64,000 nt of DNA from Pithys albifrons albifrons (Eukaryota > Chordata > Aves > Passeriformes > Thamnophilidae), in the NCBI RefSeq assembly GCF_047495875.1, contig NC_092461.1, positions 91,518,431 through 91,582,430 on the forward strand, written 5' to 3'. Made by a program: the position numbers and the translations under genes. The notes under the pieces were generated by a model. It saw only the letters and a program-made list of their open reading frames with translations, made no database searches and was not told the DNA's origin. Numbering within the stretch: the first letter of the stretch is position 1; every line of letters starts with the position of its first letter. Below are positions 1 through 13,400 of this stretch, piece after piece.

Positions 1-2744
1 TAGAAGAGAGTCACTGATATTTGGATGTGTATGGAAGAGAGAGAGAGGGTGATGGAAGAGGAGTGACAGAAATCAGGCAGAGCTTTGTGTTTGTACTATG
101 TCCAATTATTTTCAGAGTTTAATGTTCCTAGACTGTTTATTCAGTTTAGGCTCTTTCCATGCCTGAGGTCTTTTGAGTTTTCAGTAACTGAAGACACTAG
201 ATCTCTCTAATGTCACATTTGTGCAACTGCTGATCAGTTCCTTTCCTTGCTTGTGTATTCTGGGAGGTCATACCAGATACACCAAAATGGGGTCATTATG
301 CCATATGCTTATTTACTATGTGTATGTTAGAGCTTTTGTGTGCTATTTTTCACTTGTTATCCATCATTATATGTATTTATCTTCAAGTACCATATGGAGC
401 AGTAGGATGGGGTATATATATGGAGTCAACAGATGGTAAGACTGTGTGTGATTAATATGTTCTCATAACTTTTTATTGTCTCTTTCTCTTACATGTTCTA
501 CTTTCAAAGTGTCATTACTTTTGTCATCCCTGTTCTCGTTCCTTTATTCCTGTATACTGTTAGACAAAGATAAAAGAACTTAATGTCTGGATTTGAGATT
601 TGTTTTTTTGGTGTACTAGGTGCTACTTTTATTAAGGTGATTCATAGGTTTTTCAGGCCAAAAGGGCCCATGTGTTCTGATATTTTTGTATAACATCAAA
701 CACAGAATTTTACCTTGCAGCTTCTTGAGAAAAAGAGTGTTGCTCCCAGCTACTGCAAGAACACCATCAATATTTTATTGTCTATATTTCACAAGGCAGT
801 CATTCTGCAAAATGATAAAAAATCATTTATAAAATTAAACAATAATTCATGCTATGAAATTGCAACTTAAATGCAGACAGAAGGATGTCCATAGAGTTGG
901 ACTGGAGGCACTGCAGAAACCTAGTTGAAACATCTGCATGTGCACTGGGACAAATGACAGGGAAGCAATTGTGCACATGCTCTGGTCTGACCCCACATAT
1001 CACACCTCCCAGACAGCTTCACCCTGTTTCATTTTGACTGTCCTTGCTCAGTAGTACAATGGTTTCACTTTCCAGCTGTGGCACAGGAAGCACAAGTATG
1101 TTTCCCCAGTGAATTAATAGTTTCCAAGGAGTCTTTTATATCTCCCTTATCTGAATGGGTGGGCACACTATCAGAAGGTCTCAGCTTAGTTGCATTGCCT
1201 TTCCTGCCAGGTATATTACTTCCATTACATGGAAACTATGTGTCCAACACTTGCTAAAATGACTCAGAACAACTGATCCTAATGTCTATTGGTTTTCATT
1301 GCCAGGTTAAAATGCTGCTTGAACTGCCTCCTCTCCTTTAAGACATTCTGAAAACAAGGATGACTCTTGATCAAATTCTTTAGGGAGGGGTTTTTCTGTT
1401 TTGTTTTTTTTTCTCTTATAGCAGCATGATTAGTTCAGGAAATCTGTATGGCAATAAGTGCAAGCAAAAACTTCCATCTTGATCTGTAGGTATACAAAGC
1501 TTCATGTCTTTATTTACCTTTTATTTTACTATTAGGTGAAATGTAAACTGGCTTTCAGGCACTGCTGCTGAAAATGAGATTATTGTGAAAGGTCTAAGCA
1601 CAGGACGTTCAGAACAGACTATGTCCAGATTGTATAGGAGAGGTGCTGCAATTCTATGCACCCATGATTCCCCTTAAATATGATTTCTAGAAAGTTTTTT
1701 ATATTATAGTTTTCTCTAGATGCACCACACTTGACACAATATTGTTTAACAGTAAGCTACCAATTAGTAAAAAAGGCGTAAGCAGCTTGCAATTACATAC
1801 AGGTTTAAGAATATCATCAACAGCCTGCTATTCTCTAATCCAGAAAACTGCTACCGAAGTCAAAGGGGATTTTCAGATATTAATAGTATAGATTTGTGTG
1901 AAAACAAGACTTATTTCAATGTGAGGTTCTGCCTATTACTATTATTTTCTTAAGATGATACCATGCCTATTTGTAACCAGACAGATCTCAGACAACAACA
2001 GTGACCCAAAAGCTGTTTTGAATACTAACATAATTTCAAAGTCACACAGTCCTGACATCTCAATTACACCCTCTTCAGATCATACAAGGAAGAAACACAT
2101 GAGTTTCTTAATTAACTGTATTACGTGGACAGGGTGAACACAAACAGCAATCTTAGATGACTGTCAATCGCTGTCAATATTGTCAATGACTATCAAAAGT
2201 TAGACTCTAGGAGGTAATCAGAATTTATGGAGGGAAGCAATCGCCTGCAGTTAGTCATTGTGCTGGGGCTTTCATTTTGCAATGGTCTTAAAATTGTGTT
2301 ATGCTAGTATTGATCATGAATTCATGTTATATTTGACTGATGAAGGAAGATAAGTGGACACAGGACCCAGCCAGTTAGATGTGCAGGTGTGACCCTATGT
2401 GTTGCAGAGAGGTTGATATTACATAGCACTCTTAAGCTAAAGCTCAAATAGTTGGTGAATCAGACTGTCAGGCTTTGAGTGAAAACCAAACACCCACGAG
2501 CTGAATGAGACAAAGTAAAAAAGGAGACCAGAGATATGTCATCAGAGTTGGTTCTCCTCATCTATGATAGCCTGATGACAGTCACTATTTCATCATCTTT
2601 CTACTAGACAAGGCCCTACTAAAATAAAAGGTAAATTTCACAGCAGATTTATAAATATGGAAGACAGTGAGAGAGGACCATGAAATTTTAGTGTATCCGT
2701 TACCTATTTGCTGTCTGACGATTGTTCCTTCCCAATAAGTACCC

Positions 2745-2776
<32 letters not shown>

Positions 2777-2777
2777 G
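2745..2777. repeat. (CA)n followed by A20 tract
   Basis: About seven CA units run directly into 20 consecutive A residues. This could be a simple slippage product or the relic of a retroposon tail. I found no recognisable element body upstream of it. Confidence 0.85.
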
Positions 2778-5714
2778 CAAGCAAACATGCTAACTCCTTT
2801 TTTGATTAAACTGCTTTAAGAAGAAGAAAATATGCTTTTAGAAATCCAGGACATAGGTTACTGCCTTTGCTGACATCCCAGAAATGTTAACATTTTGAAT
2901 ACAGGGAACACGCTTGTTGTATCCGATAAACTAAAGTGAAGAAAGTAATAATTTTCAAGACCCCTGAATGCATTATCTGCTGAGGATTTCCCCATCAGTC
3001 TTCTATATGTCCCCAGTCAAGAAGGATCTGGCAATGGATCCAGATATATTCTGAATGTCTTTCTACTTCTGAAGGCTCATGTTATATAAGCACAGCACAG
3101 CATGTTTGCACTGAAGGAGGGGTAGTTATGTCAGAAGAAGAGGTGAGGAGAAGAGAAAGACTGTGTATATATATATGGCATAAATATGTGTTAATGCTGT
3201 GCTAAAAATATGCTGTGATGATAACAGATGTTACAGCTGTTACTTTTCATGAACATAATGTATAGGCAGCAGCAGGAGTGTGAGTATGGCAGTATCCTGG
3301 ATTAAACTTTCTCAGAAATAAACTGCTTTTACACAGCTGTTTTCAAACTATTTGAGAATGCATGCTTTCATTGCTTATGTGATCACTATAAATATTTTCA
3401 CTGTAAATAATTATTTGGTATCTTTTGTTAAATAATATCTGGTTACCTATATGTAAGACCTGAACTCAGTATTTTAATTTTGTGTATGGAATTTTAGTCT
3501 GTTAGGTATCCTAACATATGGTTCAGTTGACACATCTTTTTCTTGCGCTGCAGAAAACATCTAAACAGAAGTAGGAAGAGAAACAATGACTGTACATGCT
3601 ACATGTTGGTATTCTACTTATACTAAATAACTTCCAAGGCAGAATGTGTTGCACTGATCAACATGCTCCAATTCTAAAGGCTTCTTTATTGTCTATGAAC
3701 AGCACACTTCATTTTCTGGGACTGCATTTTCAAGATTGTTTTCTGTAAAGAGCTTTGGTTATTCAGCTAGATACTGAAAAAAACTTATCACTTGAATTAC
3801 TCTTAGTTGTTGATTTAAAAAAAAAAGAAAAAACAAACAATCTGAGATTAGAAGATGTCTCTTCTATGTTCCCTGTTAGACTGATCAGGAACATGGTGCC
3901 AAAAGAAAGAGAAGACACAGTTGGAGTAGGCTAATAGAAAGATAGAGGGGAAAAAACCAGTTTTTTGATGCAGAAGCCAAACTTAATTTTGCACCACCTA
4001 TGTTGACAAAGAGGGACATACACTACACATAACACGTTAAAGAGATCTCCTCACTAATCTTTAATCAAACCCCAGCTGAGCCCTTCTCTAAAGTTTTCCT
4101 TGAGGTTTATACCATGTACTAGCCTTCAAACTGCAAGCAGGTTCTTTTTCTTCTTCTATATACGCCCAGTTTGATTATTTCTCCACATTGGTTAGTTTTT
4201 AAAGTTTCTTGTTGTTCAGTGTTTTAAATAGCTTTTTCTAAACACTCATTCATAATCTTTTCCAAATACAATTTATTTCTGTTTCATGAATGCTTTATTT
4301 TTTCAGAGGAGCACAAATCTTTCTTGTTGCTGACAGTTGACAAGAAAGAATTCCCATCAATCAGTTCTGTGCTCAAGATCAGGTAGGAAATCTCAGTTTT
4401 CACTTCAGTATCATACACATACTAGAATATAGACTAATCTGGCCTTTCCTTAGGCAAGACATTGAGAAATCATTGCTTTTAAAGTGCTGGCCAAAATTGC
4501 ACTTTTGCTTACACTGACGTAACACAAAAACAAAGAAGCTCTCTTAGAGATCCCATGGTCCAGACCAGGTTGCTTATGATCAGCTTATGACCCATTGTTG
4601 TTTCATGTCCTGATTCTGGCTTTTTTCTGGAGAAAGGAATGAGTCTTGGGGTTTCAGATACAGAGAGGTTTTGGTTTGCAGCTTATCTTGTCAAGGAACG
4701 TCACCACCCTGCGTGGAGTGTACTGAAGCCACAGGGTGAGGAGGTCCATTTGCTGCCTCAACTCAGTCTCACAAACACTCCTGTCATTTCCTCTTCAGAC
4801 AGACCTCAAGCAGATTCTCTTCACCCTGTGCAGTGCTTTTTTCCACTAAATATCTCCCCAGTGTACTTGGAAGTAAATCCACTGATTTGCATGGGAGTTT
4901 CACAGGAATGAAGCACTGCTCACTGTCAGTAAGTGGGACAGACACCTACAAAGGTGCTGGCCTGAACAGGTTATGAATTATGACAATGTATATTTGAAAT
5001 AAAACCAAAATGGTTGCACAGTATAAGCAGCTTCAAATGCAAAGATGAACACTTGAATTGCAAACGATATCTTGATTCCATTTGGACAGACAGGAGTGTG
5101 GTGTTAAAGCAGAAAATTAAAACATTTCCTCCTTTTATTTTAGTTTTGTGCTGGCATGAGACCAGAGCCTTGAATTTTCTAGGCACAATTAGGGAACACA
5201 TTCATAATGATTCTTAAATATAGCTATAACCATATTTAAATATTTCCTCACTGTTTATTACTTCACGGTCAGCTATAGCTGTTTCCAATTCAAGAGGATT
5301 ACGACATACAGACGAAAAAGCTGAAGGGGAGGAGGGAACAACTTTTGTTCCTAAACAGCTTACCTCTTCAAAAAAGAACAATGTTTACTGAGATAAATGA
5401 AGAGAGGGTGGTTGTTTTAGATCACTATGACTAATGTTAAGAAACAGCTGGTAAGGAATATTAGGTAATCACATACACAGGCTGCACATTGAGAACATTA
5501 CGCTAACATACCTACTATAATTTTATTCCTTTCCCCACGCATTTATTCAAAGCTGCAGCTGTGATACTGGCTTTTGAACATTAGAAACTATCAGGAAAAG
5601 CAGCATGAATCATCATCTTTTGCTTGTGTTATTTAACTTAGTCAAGAGCAGTTCTTCCAAGAGAACAATAATAGAAGGAAAATGATAGTTTCTTTAGAGA
5701 CTTGTGAAGACTGT

Positions 5715-5752
5715 CTTTCCTTTCCTTTTCCCCTTCCCTTCCCTTCCCTTCC
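5715..5752. repeat. Pyrimidine tract, (CCCTT)n-like
   Basis: An almost pure C/T run with four near-perfect CCCTT units. The opposite strand is purine-only. It is a simple repeat capable of triplex (H-DNA) pairing; nothing nearby indicates a function. Confidence 0.8.
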
Positions 5753-6644
5753 ATTTTTTGTTCCTTACTGGAGATAACCACTAGGTTCTTCAATTAATTC
5801 AGAGTTCCACTCCCACACAGCAACTCAGATATTTTGAAAATCTCACCCAGGACCTCAAACATGAAGTTGGGTTCTGCAAAGAAATATTTGTGGTGGTCCT
5901 CATTTCTCTACTGTGGGATTAACCTAAATTTTCAAGGCAGTTTATGCCTTTCAGATGGCAACACTTCCGTTCTACTGGTTCACAACAAACCTGCTGAGGA
6001 ATGAGAGAGACAGAGTTTTATTCGGTACTGATGGTAGGTTGTATCCTCGCTACTTCTGTTCCCAACCTCTTTAGAACAAATCCTGACAAACCAATTCCAT
6101 CTCATGTCAAGATGTTTCTAGCGGCTTTGTGATTAAACAGACTATTGCTCATGAGGTCATCCATTTAACTAAGGCCAGATGACAATTATTTTTTACACAG
6201 CTGAAGGCAGCCCTGCAGCCCTAAGCAAGCTCTTCTTTGCCCATTTCACCAGCCTGCTGTCTCTGTATCAAAACAGCCATTTCCTTGCAGTTTTATGCCT
6301 CTGTAAGCATGAGTAGGCCATAGAAGTCCATTCCCTCAGAGAAGTGTCTCTGCTGCTTCTGGGAAAATGCAACTACACCCAAAGAAGCCCCCCTAAAGAC
6401 TGGAAGGTTCCTGGAAAACTGTGGTTCAGACATCAGGAGTAAGTGCACATACCCACAGACACCAGCACGAGCAACCCCAAGGACCACTGAGTATTGTCAG
6501 AGAGGGAGAAGGAAATTACAGGACCAGCACTTGACACCTCAGGTTATTTTGGGTGCTCTGTGACAGTGAAACCACAGTTCAAGATGTCCTTACCTTCACT
6601 GTATGGCTAGTAGAGGGCTCCTATCCCAGGTTCTCCCAGTACTT

Positions 6645-6667
6645 CACACACACACACACACACACAC
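6645..6667. repeat. (CA)n microsatellite
   Basis: Eleven CA units. A (TG)n tract follows about 55 bases downstream, so the two are complementary on one strand (see findings). Confidence 0.95.
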
Positions 6668-6719
6668 GCAGAGCAGATCTGGCACTGTGTCCTACTTAGA
6701 GGAGCCAGAACCAGCTTTT

Positions 6720-6722
<3 letters not shown>

Positions 6723-6753
<31 letters not shown>
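6723..6753. repeat. (TG)n microsatellite
   Basis: Fifteen TG units, the inverted partner of the CA tract at 6645-6667. It may adopt Z-DNA, and a single strand could fold onto the CA tract. Confidence 0.95.
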
Positions 6754-6757
<4 letters not shown>

Positions 6758-6819
6758 CCAAAACTTTGTATTCTGCACCTTCTACGTAATTTCTAACAAA
6801 CTGTTAATAATGGATCATT

Positions 6820-7447
6820 TGCAGCGGCTGCCCAGGGCACATCTGACCCCTCAGGCTACAAACTGGGTGCTAGAGAACCCTGTGAGATAGGGTCTTCACA
6901 TCAATGACTCAGCTGTGATAATGCTCCTCCGGAGAGGTATTAGTACCTTCACACCCAGCCTGAGGTCTGCTAATGGGCCATCAAGGATTCCAAAAATATC
7001 CCGTGACTCACAGAGTAAATCACCCATTCTGGAACTCCCCACACTGGGGGAGGTACTGGGCATTCCCATTTGAACCTGAGCATATATAATCTTGGGGTTT
7101 GGGAACTTCTGGTACCACTTGTTGTATCCCGAGGAGGACCAGAACCATAACAGGACAGTAACTGCCACTCTTGACCAGACTGTGACCATCATCCACACCA
7201 ATAGGTTTTCCTTTCCATTTACTTTGGACTCAGGGGGACCATGTGGGGTTCAGCAGAGGGACTAACAAACACCATTCTGTTTGTGCTCCAGGGTGCTGGG
7301 TTATACCTCTGTTTTTTATGGGTTAAAACCAATTTCTCTTTGTTGCATTGCATTTATTGTAATATTTTTATTATACTGTAACTCTGACTTGTAATCTCTT
7401 TTGAGTTGGGTTCATTTCTCCTGCCAGTTTACCTTTAAACCACCACA
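6820..7447 (+). mobile_element. Endogenous retrovirus LTR, probably solo
   Basis: The block has LTR architecture: a TATA box (TATATAAT at 7083-7090) in a GC-richer U3, then a U5-like stretch ending in TTTAAACCACCACA at about 7447. It resembles an avian ERV LTR family from memory, including the CTCAGGGGGACC and GGGTGCTGGGTTATACC segments near 7230-7310. The start at a TG (6820) is approximate, and I could not find a clean target duplication. No internal viral sequence follows, so it is read as a solo LTR. The minus-strand frame of 101 residues at 6896-7201 is a chance frame within it. Confidence 0.65.
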
Positions 7448-10400
7448 CACCATGTATCACAGTTTAACCTCCAAGCAGGGAGTATTTGAATAATTAAAAG
7501 TGTGGTACCATTTCTACTTTCAATTTGCCCAAGAGGACATCGTAGGAACACATGTACACAATATCTGCCCATGCTTTGACATTTTATCAGTAGCCTTTCA
7601 AGCCTCTCCCATCCACCATATCTCATTTCCCTAGCTAAGACTTTTCTTCTGGATCACAGGTATTAATGCAAGTTTACTGAGATTCTTGGAACAGCCCTGT
7701 GCACTGTCACAACAGGAGGGATAGAAAGCCATAAGGAATAAACAGGCAGTGTCTTACATACAATAATTATGAGTTTGTAGAAATAGGCCTATCTTACGTT
7801 TTCAAAGCAAGACACTGAACAGAACAAGACTTTTTCCTACAGAGCTGTGCAGAGCCAAATAGGCCAAGATCCAGCCAGTAATCTCTTTCCAACCTGAAAC
7901 CTCTGGGATCTGGGAAGGATCATTTCACTTACTCACCTGTCTCTAGTTTTCAGCTTCTAAATCCTCTCTTTGGCATCCAAAAGATGGAATCAGTTTTTGT
8001 CCTCACAGAACTTACTATATTTTAAACCTGAGGAACCAGCTTTATCTTCCAGAACTTAATACTGGAACAGCAAGATCCCCACTACACCATTTAGCACTCT
8101 ACAAGTACTTGGCAGAGCTAAGTAAACCAAAACCAAGCCAGACTTATGGACAAAGGTTATTAGGATTCCACAACTACTTACTTCATGCCACAATAAATAC
8201 ATTAATCTATGAAAAACATGAGGCCTTTCTCCTTTCCACCATCCTATCGGAGCCTTCCTTTAAGCTCAGTTCTTTTGAACCTATACAGAGAATTTCCAGC
8301 CAGATCATATTCTTATCCTGGAACATGAAGTATTCCCAAACCATCCTATTTTTTTTATTCCATCCCGCCCATTAGAGAGTCTTACCTGACTCCAATCTTG
8401 TTTCTTCCTCAAGACTTTCTGTGTTTCCTCACCTATACATGACTTTTTTTTCTCTCTCGGATAGTTTTCTTTTAATCCAAACAGTCAGTTCAAAGACAAG
8501 ACAGAGAGAATGATTTGTTCTAAGCTTCAGACAATCCTTGACTCTGATGTTTTCTATTTCAACCACTAGCCACTGTAATTCAGGAACTAACTAATGTCCT
8601 TCATTGGAAAAGATGTGACAGTCACACCTACAAAAATGGATGCACATGGGCAAAAAAGCACTTATGATACAAAAGAGGCATAGTCAGAGCCAAAAAAGAA
8701 CTTCATAATACCAATCAAACTCGGACAGAAGTTTCTCAAATTATGCAGGTCAGTGGGGTAGGGATTTTTAAGAATACCCTGTAACTATTTTAGGAAATTG
8801 ATACTCTGAAGTATGCCAGGGGTACAGGAGAAACAGAAGTGGTCACCAGCAGGTCACTTTTTACTACCAGGCTCTCCCTTGATTCTACCTCCTCCAAGAT
8901 GAGTGGCAGACAAATTCTGGAAGCTTTATTTAGCAGAGCTGAAAATATCACTGTAGTTTGTTAAATGCCTCTTTTCTGCACCTCCCTGCCAAAGATTGCC
9001 ACCTTGATAGTGCAGGCAGTGGTAGAAGATGGGGATCTGCCTGTCAGTCCACTACCTAACACAGTTGTATAAAATGTTATAGAGGTGGAGTTTATGCTGA
9101 AATACTGGATAGTGACCTGGGGCAGCCAAGAAACTGATGTGAACCCTGCTTTGCTACCTTTGCAGCAGAAGCAATAACCTCTGGGACATGACACAGCTGG
9201 GGACCAGCCATCCCTTCAGACCTCCACAGATAAATCCACCAGGGCTAGCCCGCAAAAACCAAGCGGCAGCTCAGATATTTTTTGGCACAGCTCCCATCTG
9301 TTGACCAGTGAACTCTTCAACGTGTAAACCATCTCGTAGCGCTCCCTTCTTGCCCTCAAAACCTGCTCCTGCACAAAATCACTATGGAACCTTACAGATC
9401 CCCTAAACTCCAAAAGACAAAATGCTTGCTCTCAAGAAGCAGTATTTCATCAGTCTACTGGGACATCATTTGAGAGCTCACAGGGGATAAGAACAATATT
9501 CCTGAGTTCACTGCTCCTCTGAGTTGCCTCCCACCAGCCTACAAACTATTACAGTCTGTCACAACAATGACAGAACAAGATAGGAGGAGGGATAATTCCT
9601 CCCCACTACTGTCAAGTTCTTTTAACTTAATGAAATTTTGAAAAGTTCTATAATTGCAGAGAGTGAAAACTACAAACTTTGTTAAAATTAAACACATAAT
9701 TTTGAACGGTGAAAATTTAGAAATTTTCCATGCATCTAGGTATATCAGCTGGCATATTCAGTGTGGGTACAGGCAAGTAGTACTACCTTCCAAGTCTTGA
9801 AAATGTTTCTTTTAGCTAACAAGGCTGTAAATACTTGGTTGTAAATAGCACTTATGAATCCACAGGTGAGTGCAGTCAGGGCTGTCTGGTAACTGCAAAC
9901 TGGGTTATTTGGAAGGGGGGAGGGGGTAATTATTCTGCTCCATCCACAGGAGAGAAATGTTAACTTTCAAATGATTCACCTGAAACACTAAAATCTTTTT
10001 GTGCTCTCTGGTTTAAGTAACTTGTAGCAGAGATATCTCTCACAATATTAACTATTTGAGATTCCAAAGGCAGTTTCTGCCTCACTGCCACCACAATCTC
10101 CAGCAATCTCCCCAAAAGTTTAGCTGGGACTACCAGAACAGGATGTTGCTACATTACAAACAGGAGTCTCACCCAGCTGCACCTACTCATCACCATTATT
10201 TCCAGATAGGTGAAAAATGCCTTGTTAGCAGTGAGATTTTCAAAGGGCAAATCAATATACAGCTGATAGTTAGACAACATACGCAGAATCTGCTGTGAGA
10301 TTACAAATGACACTTTGCTTTTCAAAAATACCATCTGGACAGGTGCATAGGTCATAAGGAAGTATTAAATGCATGTTTATGGACACTGGCTGCTGTTACA

Positions 10401-13400
10401 CACACTTCCCCATCCAAGAGACACAGTCATTCCCATAGCAAAAAGCAAAACAATGCATGAGAAGAAATCTCTTACTGGCATCAGTGATAATCTAGTCTCC
10501 CAAAGTGAAGGGCTGCCTATTACTTGTCCCACACCAGACCAGATCTGGTTTTTAGAGTCACTGGTTCTCAAACTGTGTCTTTTGGCTTACTGGCAGGACA
10601 ACACAAGAATGGCTAGATTTGCCTAGGTTGCAGATTAAAAAAAATTTTATTCCCATGTACTCTACCCAGTCATGCAATGGCTTCTGAATTCCCTCAACAC
10701 TAAACTAGATTAAAGAAAAAAAGCAATAGATTTATTGCAGTAATGCAAAGCTTATTCTTCTACTCATATTTTTCTAAGTCTCACCCTTATCATATACCAG
10801 AGTTATCTGAAGGGGTCTTTAGATGAATGTTTTCCAAACATGCTGCATTAATGACCCTTCTTTGTGTTAAGGGAATTATGTTTACCCAAAACTGAAGAAC
10901 AGATAGCCATCAGAGGTCCCTTCCACTACCTCATATAGTTCCTGAAGTTTGGCCAAAAAAAAAAACCAGTAGTGGGTTTCACTGCACAAGGTTTACACTG
11001 GCACCTTTTGACATTGGCAGGAAGTCACTAAGAAGATGCCAGTGCGCTCAGGCACAGGACAGGCATAGTCACAGTGATTCCAGGATGCCTGATCTGGCTC
11101 AGGTGTTCCCTGGCTAAGGAAAGCATGCTGCTCTGCTCCTCCTGGTCTTCTTTTCCAAGAAATCAGGTTTGATGCATGTGCTATAGTCAGAACAAGAAGT
11201 TTGTTTTACTGCCCTGGTTTAGTTCACAGTGATAAAGTATAGGACTTCCCAGCAGGTATTCCCAGACAGTACAATTAACAACTTGCTACCTCTCATATTC
11301 CCTTTTCTCTTTCTCACTCTCCTCTGTTTCACCATTCTCACTCTCTCCCAAATAAACACCAACCACCGCTGCTTACAAAGGTACAAGCTGCAGCTCTTGC
11401 CAGCTTCTTACTTCTTCATATCATATTCAGGAATTTCTAATTTGAAGGTCAATAATCTCTCTTCTGCTAGCCCAAGTTCCGGCCAGGACCTACTCAGCGA
11501 CCTTGTCATTTGCCTGCAGCCCTCATAGTTGTAATGCTCAGGACTAGCGATAGTAAGTGTCTTACTGTGATGGGCTAAATTCCATATGGACACAGGTAGA
11601 AGAAACACATCCATATGAGTCAATTTCATACACTTTAATATACAGATGCACATTATTAATGTTGGCATTACACCATCTCCAATTTGTTACTATAGAATAT
11701 CTTATATAAAAATAAGCCTTGATTTTTTATTCTCCTCTCTTTGTTCTTTGTTATTTATTTCTTTATTTATTTGATTATATATTTTAGAACGTCTTTTCCT
11801 GCTAACACTTCTTCTCTCACTCAAATCATTGGAGTTTCTTAACAAGACAGCTAAAACAAATTCCTCTTCCAGGAGCAGTACCAGTTTTACAAATAATATT
11901 AGAATCTCATATTTGCACAAATATCATCAATAAGAATAAATTTAAATAGTATCATCTTCTCTTTTTCGTGATTCCTTGACAGCAAAAAATGATCCTACAA
12001 AAATACTCCTAGAAATACAATTGCATTGTGCACCATTTCTACCCACTTCTGTCTCTGACTGAATGCAACTTAATGGAACCCACTCAGTCCTGTTTTGCTT
12101 TAAAATTGAACAGTTAGAATCTGTGATTGACCACTGTGGGAAGGCCCAACACAATGGAAATGGAAGGCTTAGAGGCAAGGAACCTTTTTTCTGCAACAAA
12201 CTCATGATAATGTCTATAGTAACAGCACAAGCACAAACCTTACTGTTACAATGAGCTTCCTAGTTCTTCTAGGTGAAACTTTTCCCCAGGATAACATTAT
12301 CCCTTGTTTGATGCAAAAGGGAAAGAAAAAATTACTTGTCAGGAAACACCAGAACATCATTGGCAGGGTCAGGAAGAGTGTACAGCCAGCTGAGGTCAGC
12401 TCAAGACAATAGTCTATGTGCTTATGTTCAATCCCTCATGATAGTCCCATTCCCTTGGCCTGGTATCTCCTTGTTGGTAGGCTTACTGTTGCAAGTGCCC
12501 TGGAAGGTCTGAAATAAATGCAGCCTTCTAGCAGAACTTACAGCATAAGTTCTTGAAGGTCAGTCAAGCAGAGCACCTTATGTGAAGCTAATACGGTCAC
12601 TAACAGAGCACTTGATTTAGCTGCTCATCAATTGCACATATTTGTGGTTTTCTGTTGTGTGGGAAGCACACATTCAAAGCTGGTCATGTCCCTTTCTTCC
12701 TCTCATGTGATTTTATGTGGATTCCTTATCTACAACACATACTGCAAAACAAATTACATATATATTGTGGCCTATTGCTTTTTTAGCTCATGAATACTAA
12801 CGGAGAAAAAAATCACCAACAACAAGTAAACAGAAACTAAGTCTCTCTTCCAGCCAGAGATGCACCTGCAAAAGATTTTTGTGCAGTTAACACAATCAAA
12901 AATGGTGCAGTTACACCACTCTTTGTGGAAATTCAGAGATTGTTCTTTCTACAGGGCAGGAGTCTGGCTAGCGGGTGTTATAGGGCCATGCATTTACCTG
13001 AGCATCTAGCATAGAGGTCATCTTCTTCCTTTATTCCAGGACAAAACAGCCCTCATTGCTGCTACTATTCAATGAAAACTTTGTGGGTGATCATATTTTA
13101 CTTACTTAGCTACTAGAACCTGGCATGGTCTCAAGAAAGTGGACAAAGTAACAAATCATACAGTTTCAACAATACCATAAAACCTCTAGAGACACCAGCA
13201 ATCGTAAAGCAAGCTTCTCCACAAATAGTGTAAGAAAGCAGCTAGAGCACCACATTCTTCTGACAGAGCTTCTGACTAAACCGCAGGCAAGGAAGTCTAT
13301 ACGAGTCTACTCAAGATCCAAACAGACACCTCAGGCCTGTGACAGCTTTGTTAAATTGTACTTCCTTTGTTTTTTCTTAAAACTTGTGCTTAGACTAAAG

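Larger units (their letters stand above)
1..6640. other. AT-rich intergenic or intronic DNA, unassigned
   Basis: No open frame here looks like a protein, and I recognise no exon with convincing splice context and no repeat family apart from simple repeats listed separately. There is a short TA run near 3165-3178 and a loose TGTCAAT repetition near 2162-2186. The sequence has stops in all frames at the density expected of non-coding AT-rich DNA. Conserved non-coding elements could be present but cannot be judged from one sequence. Confidence 0.6.

Noticed and set aside
2745..2777. CA plus poly-A as the tail of a processed pseudogene
   Set aside because: No gene-like or retroposon-like sequence lies upstream and no target duplication is evident.
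8961..9413. Two adjacent minus-strand frames (77 and 65 residues) as a small gene or processed pseudogene
   Set aside because: The CXXC-like cysteines in the first are isolated, no parent protein is recognised, and no poly-A tail or duplications are visible.
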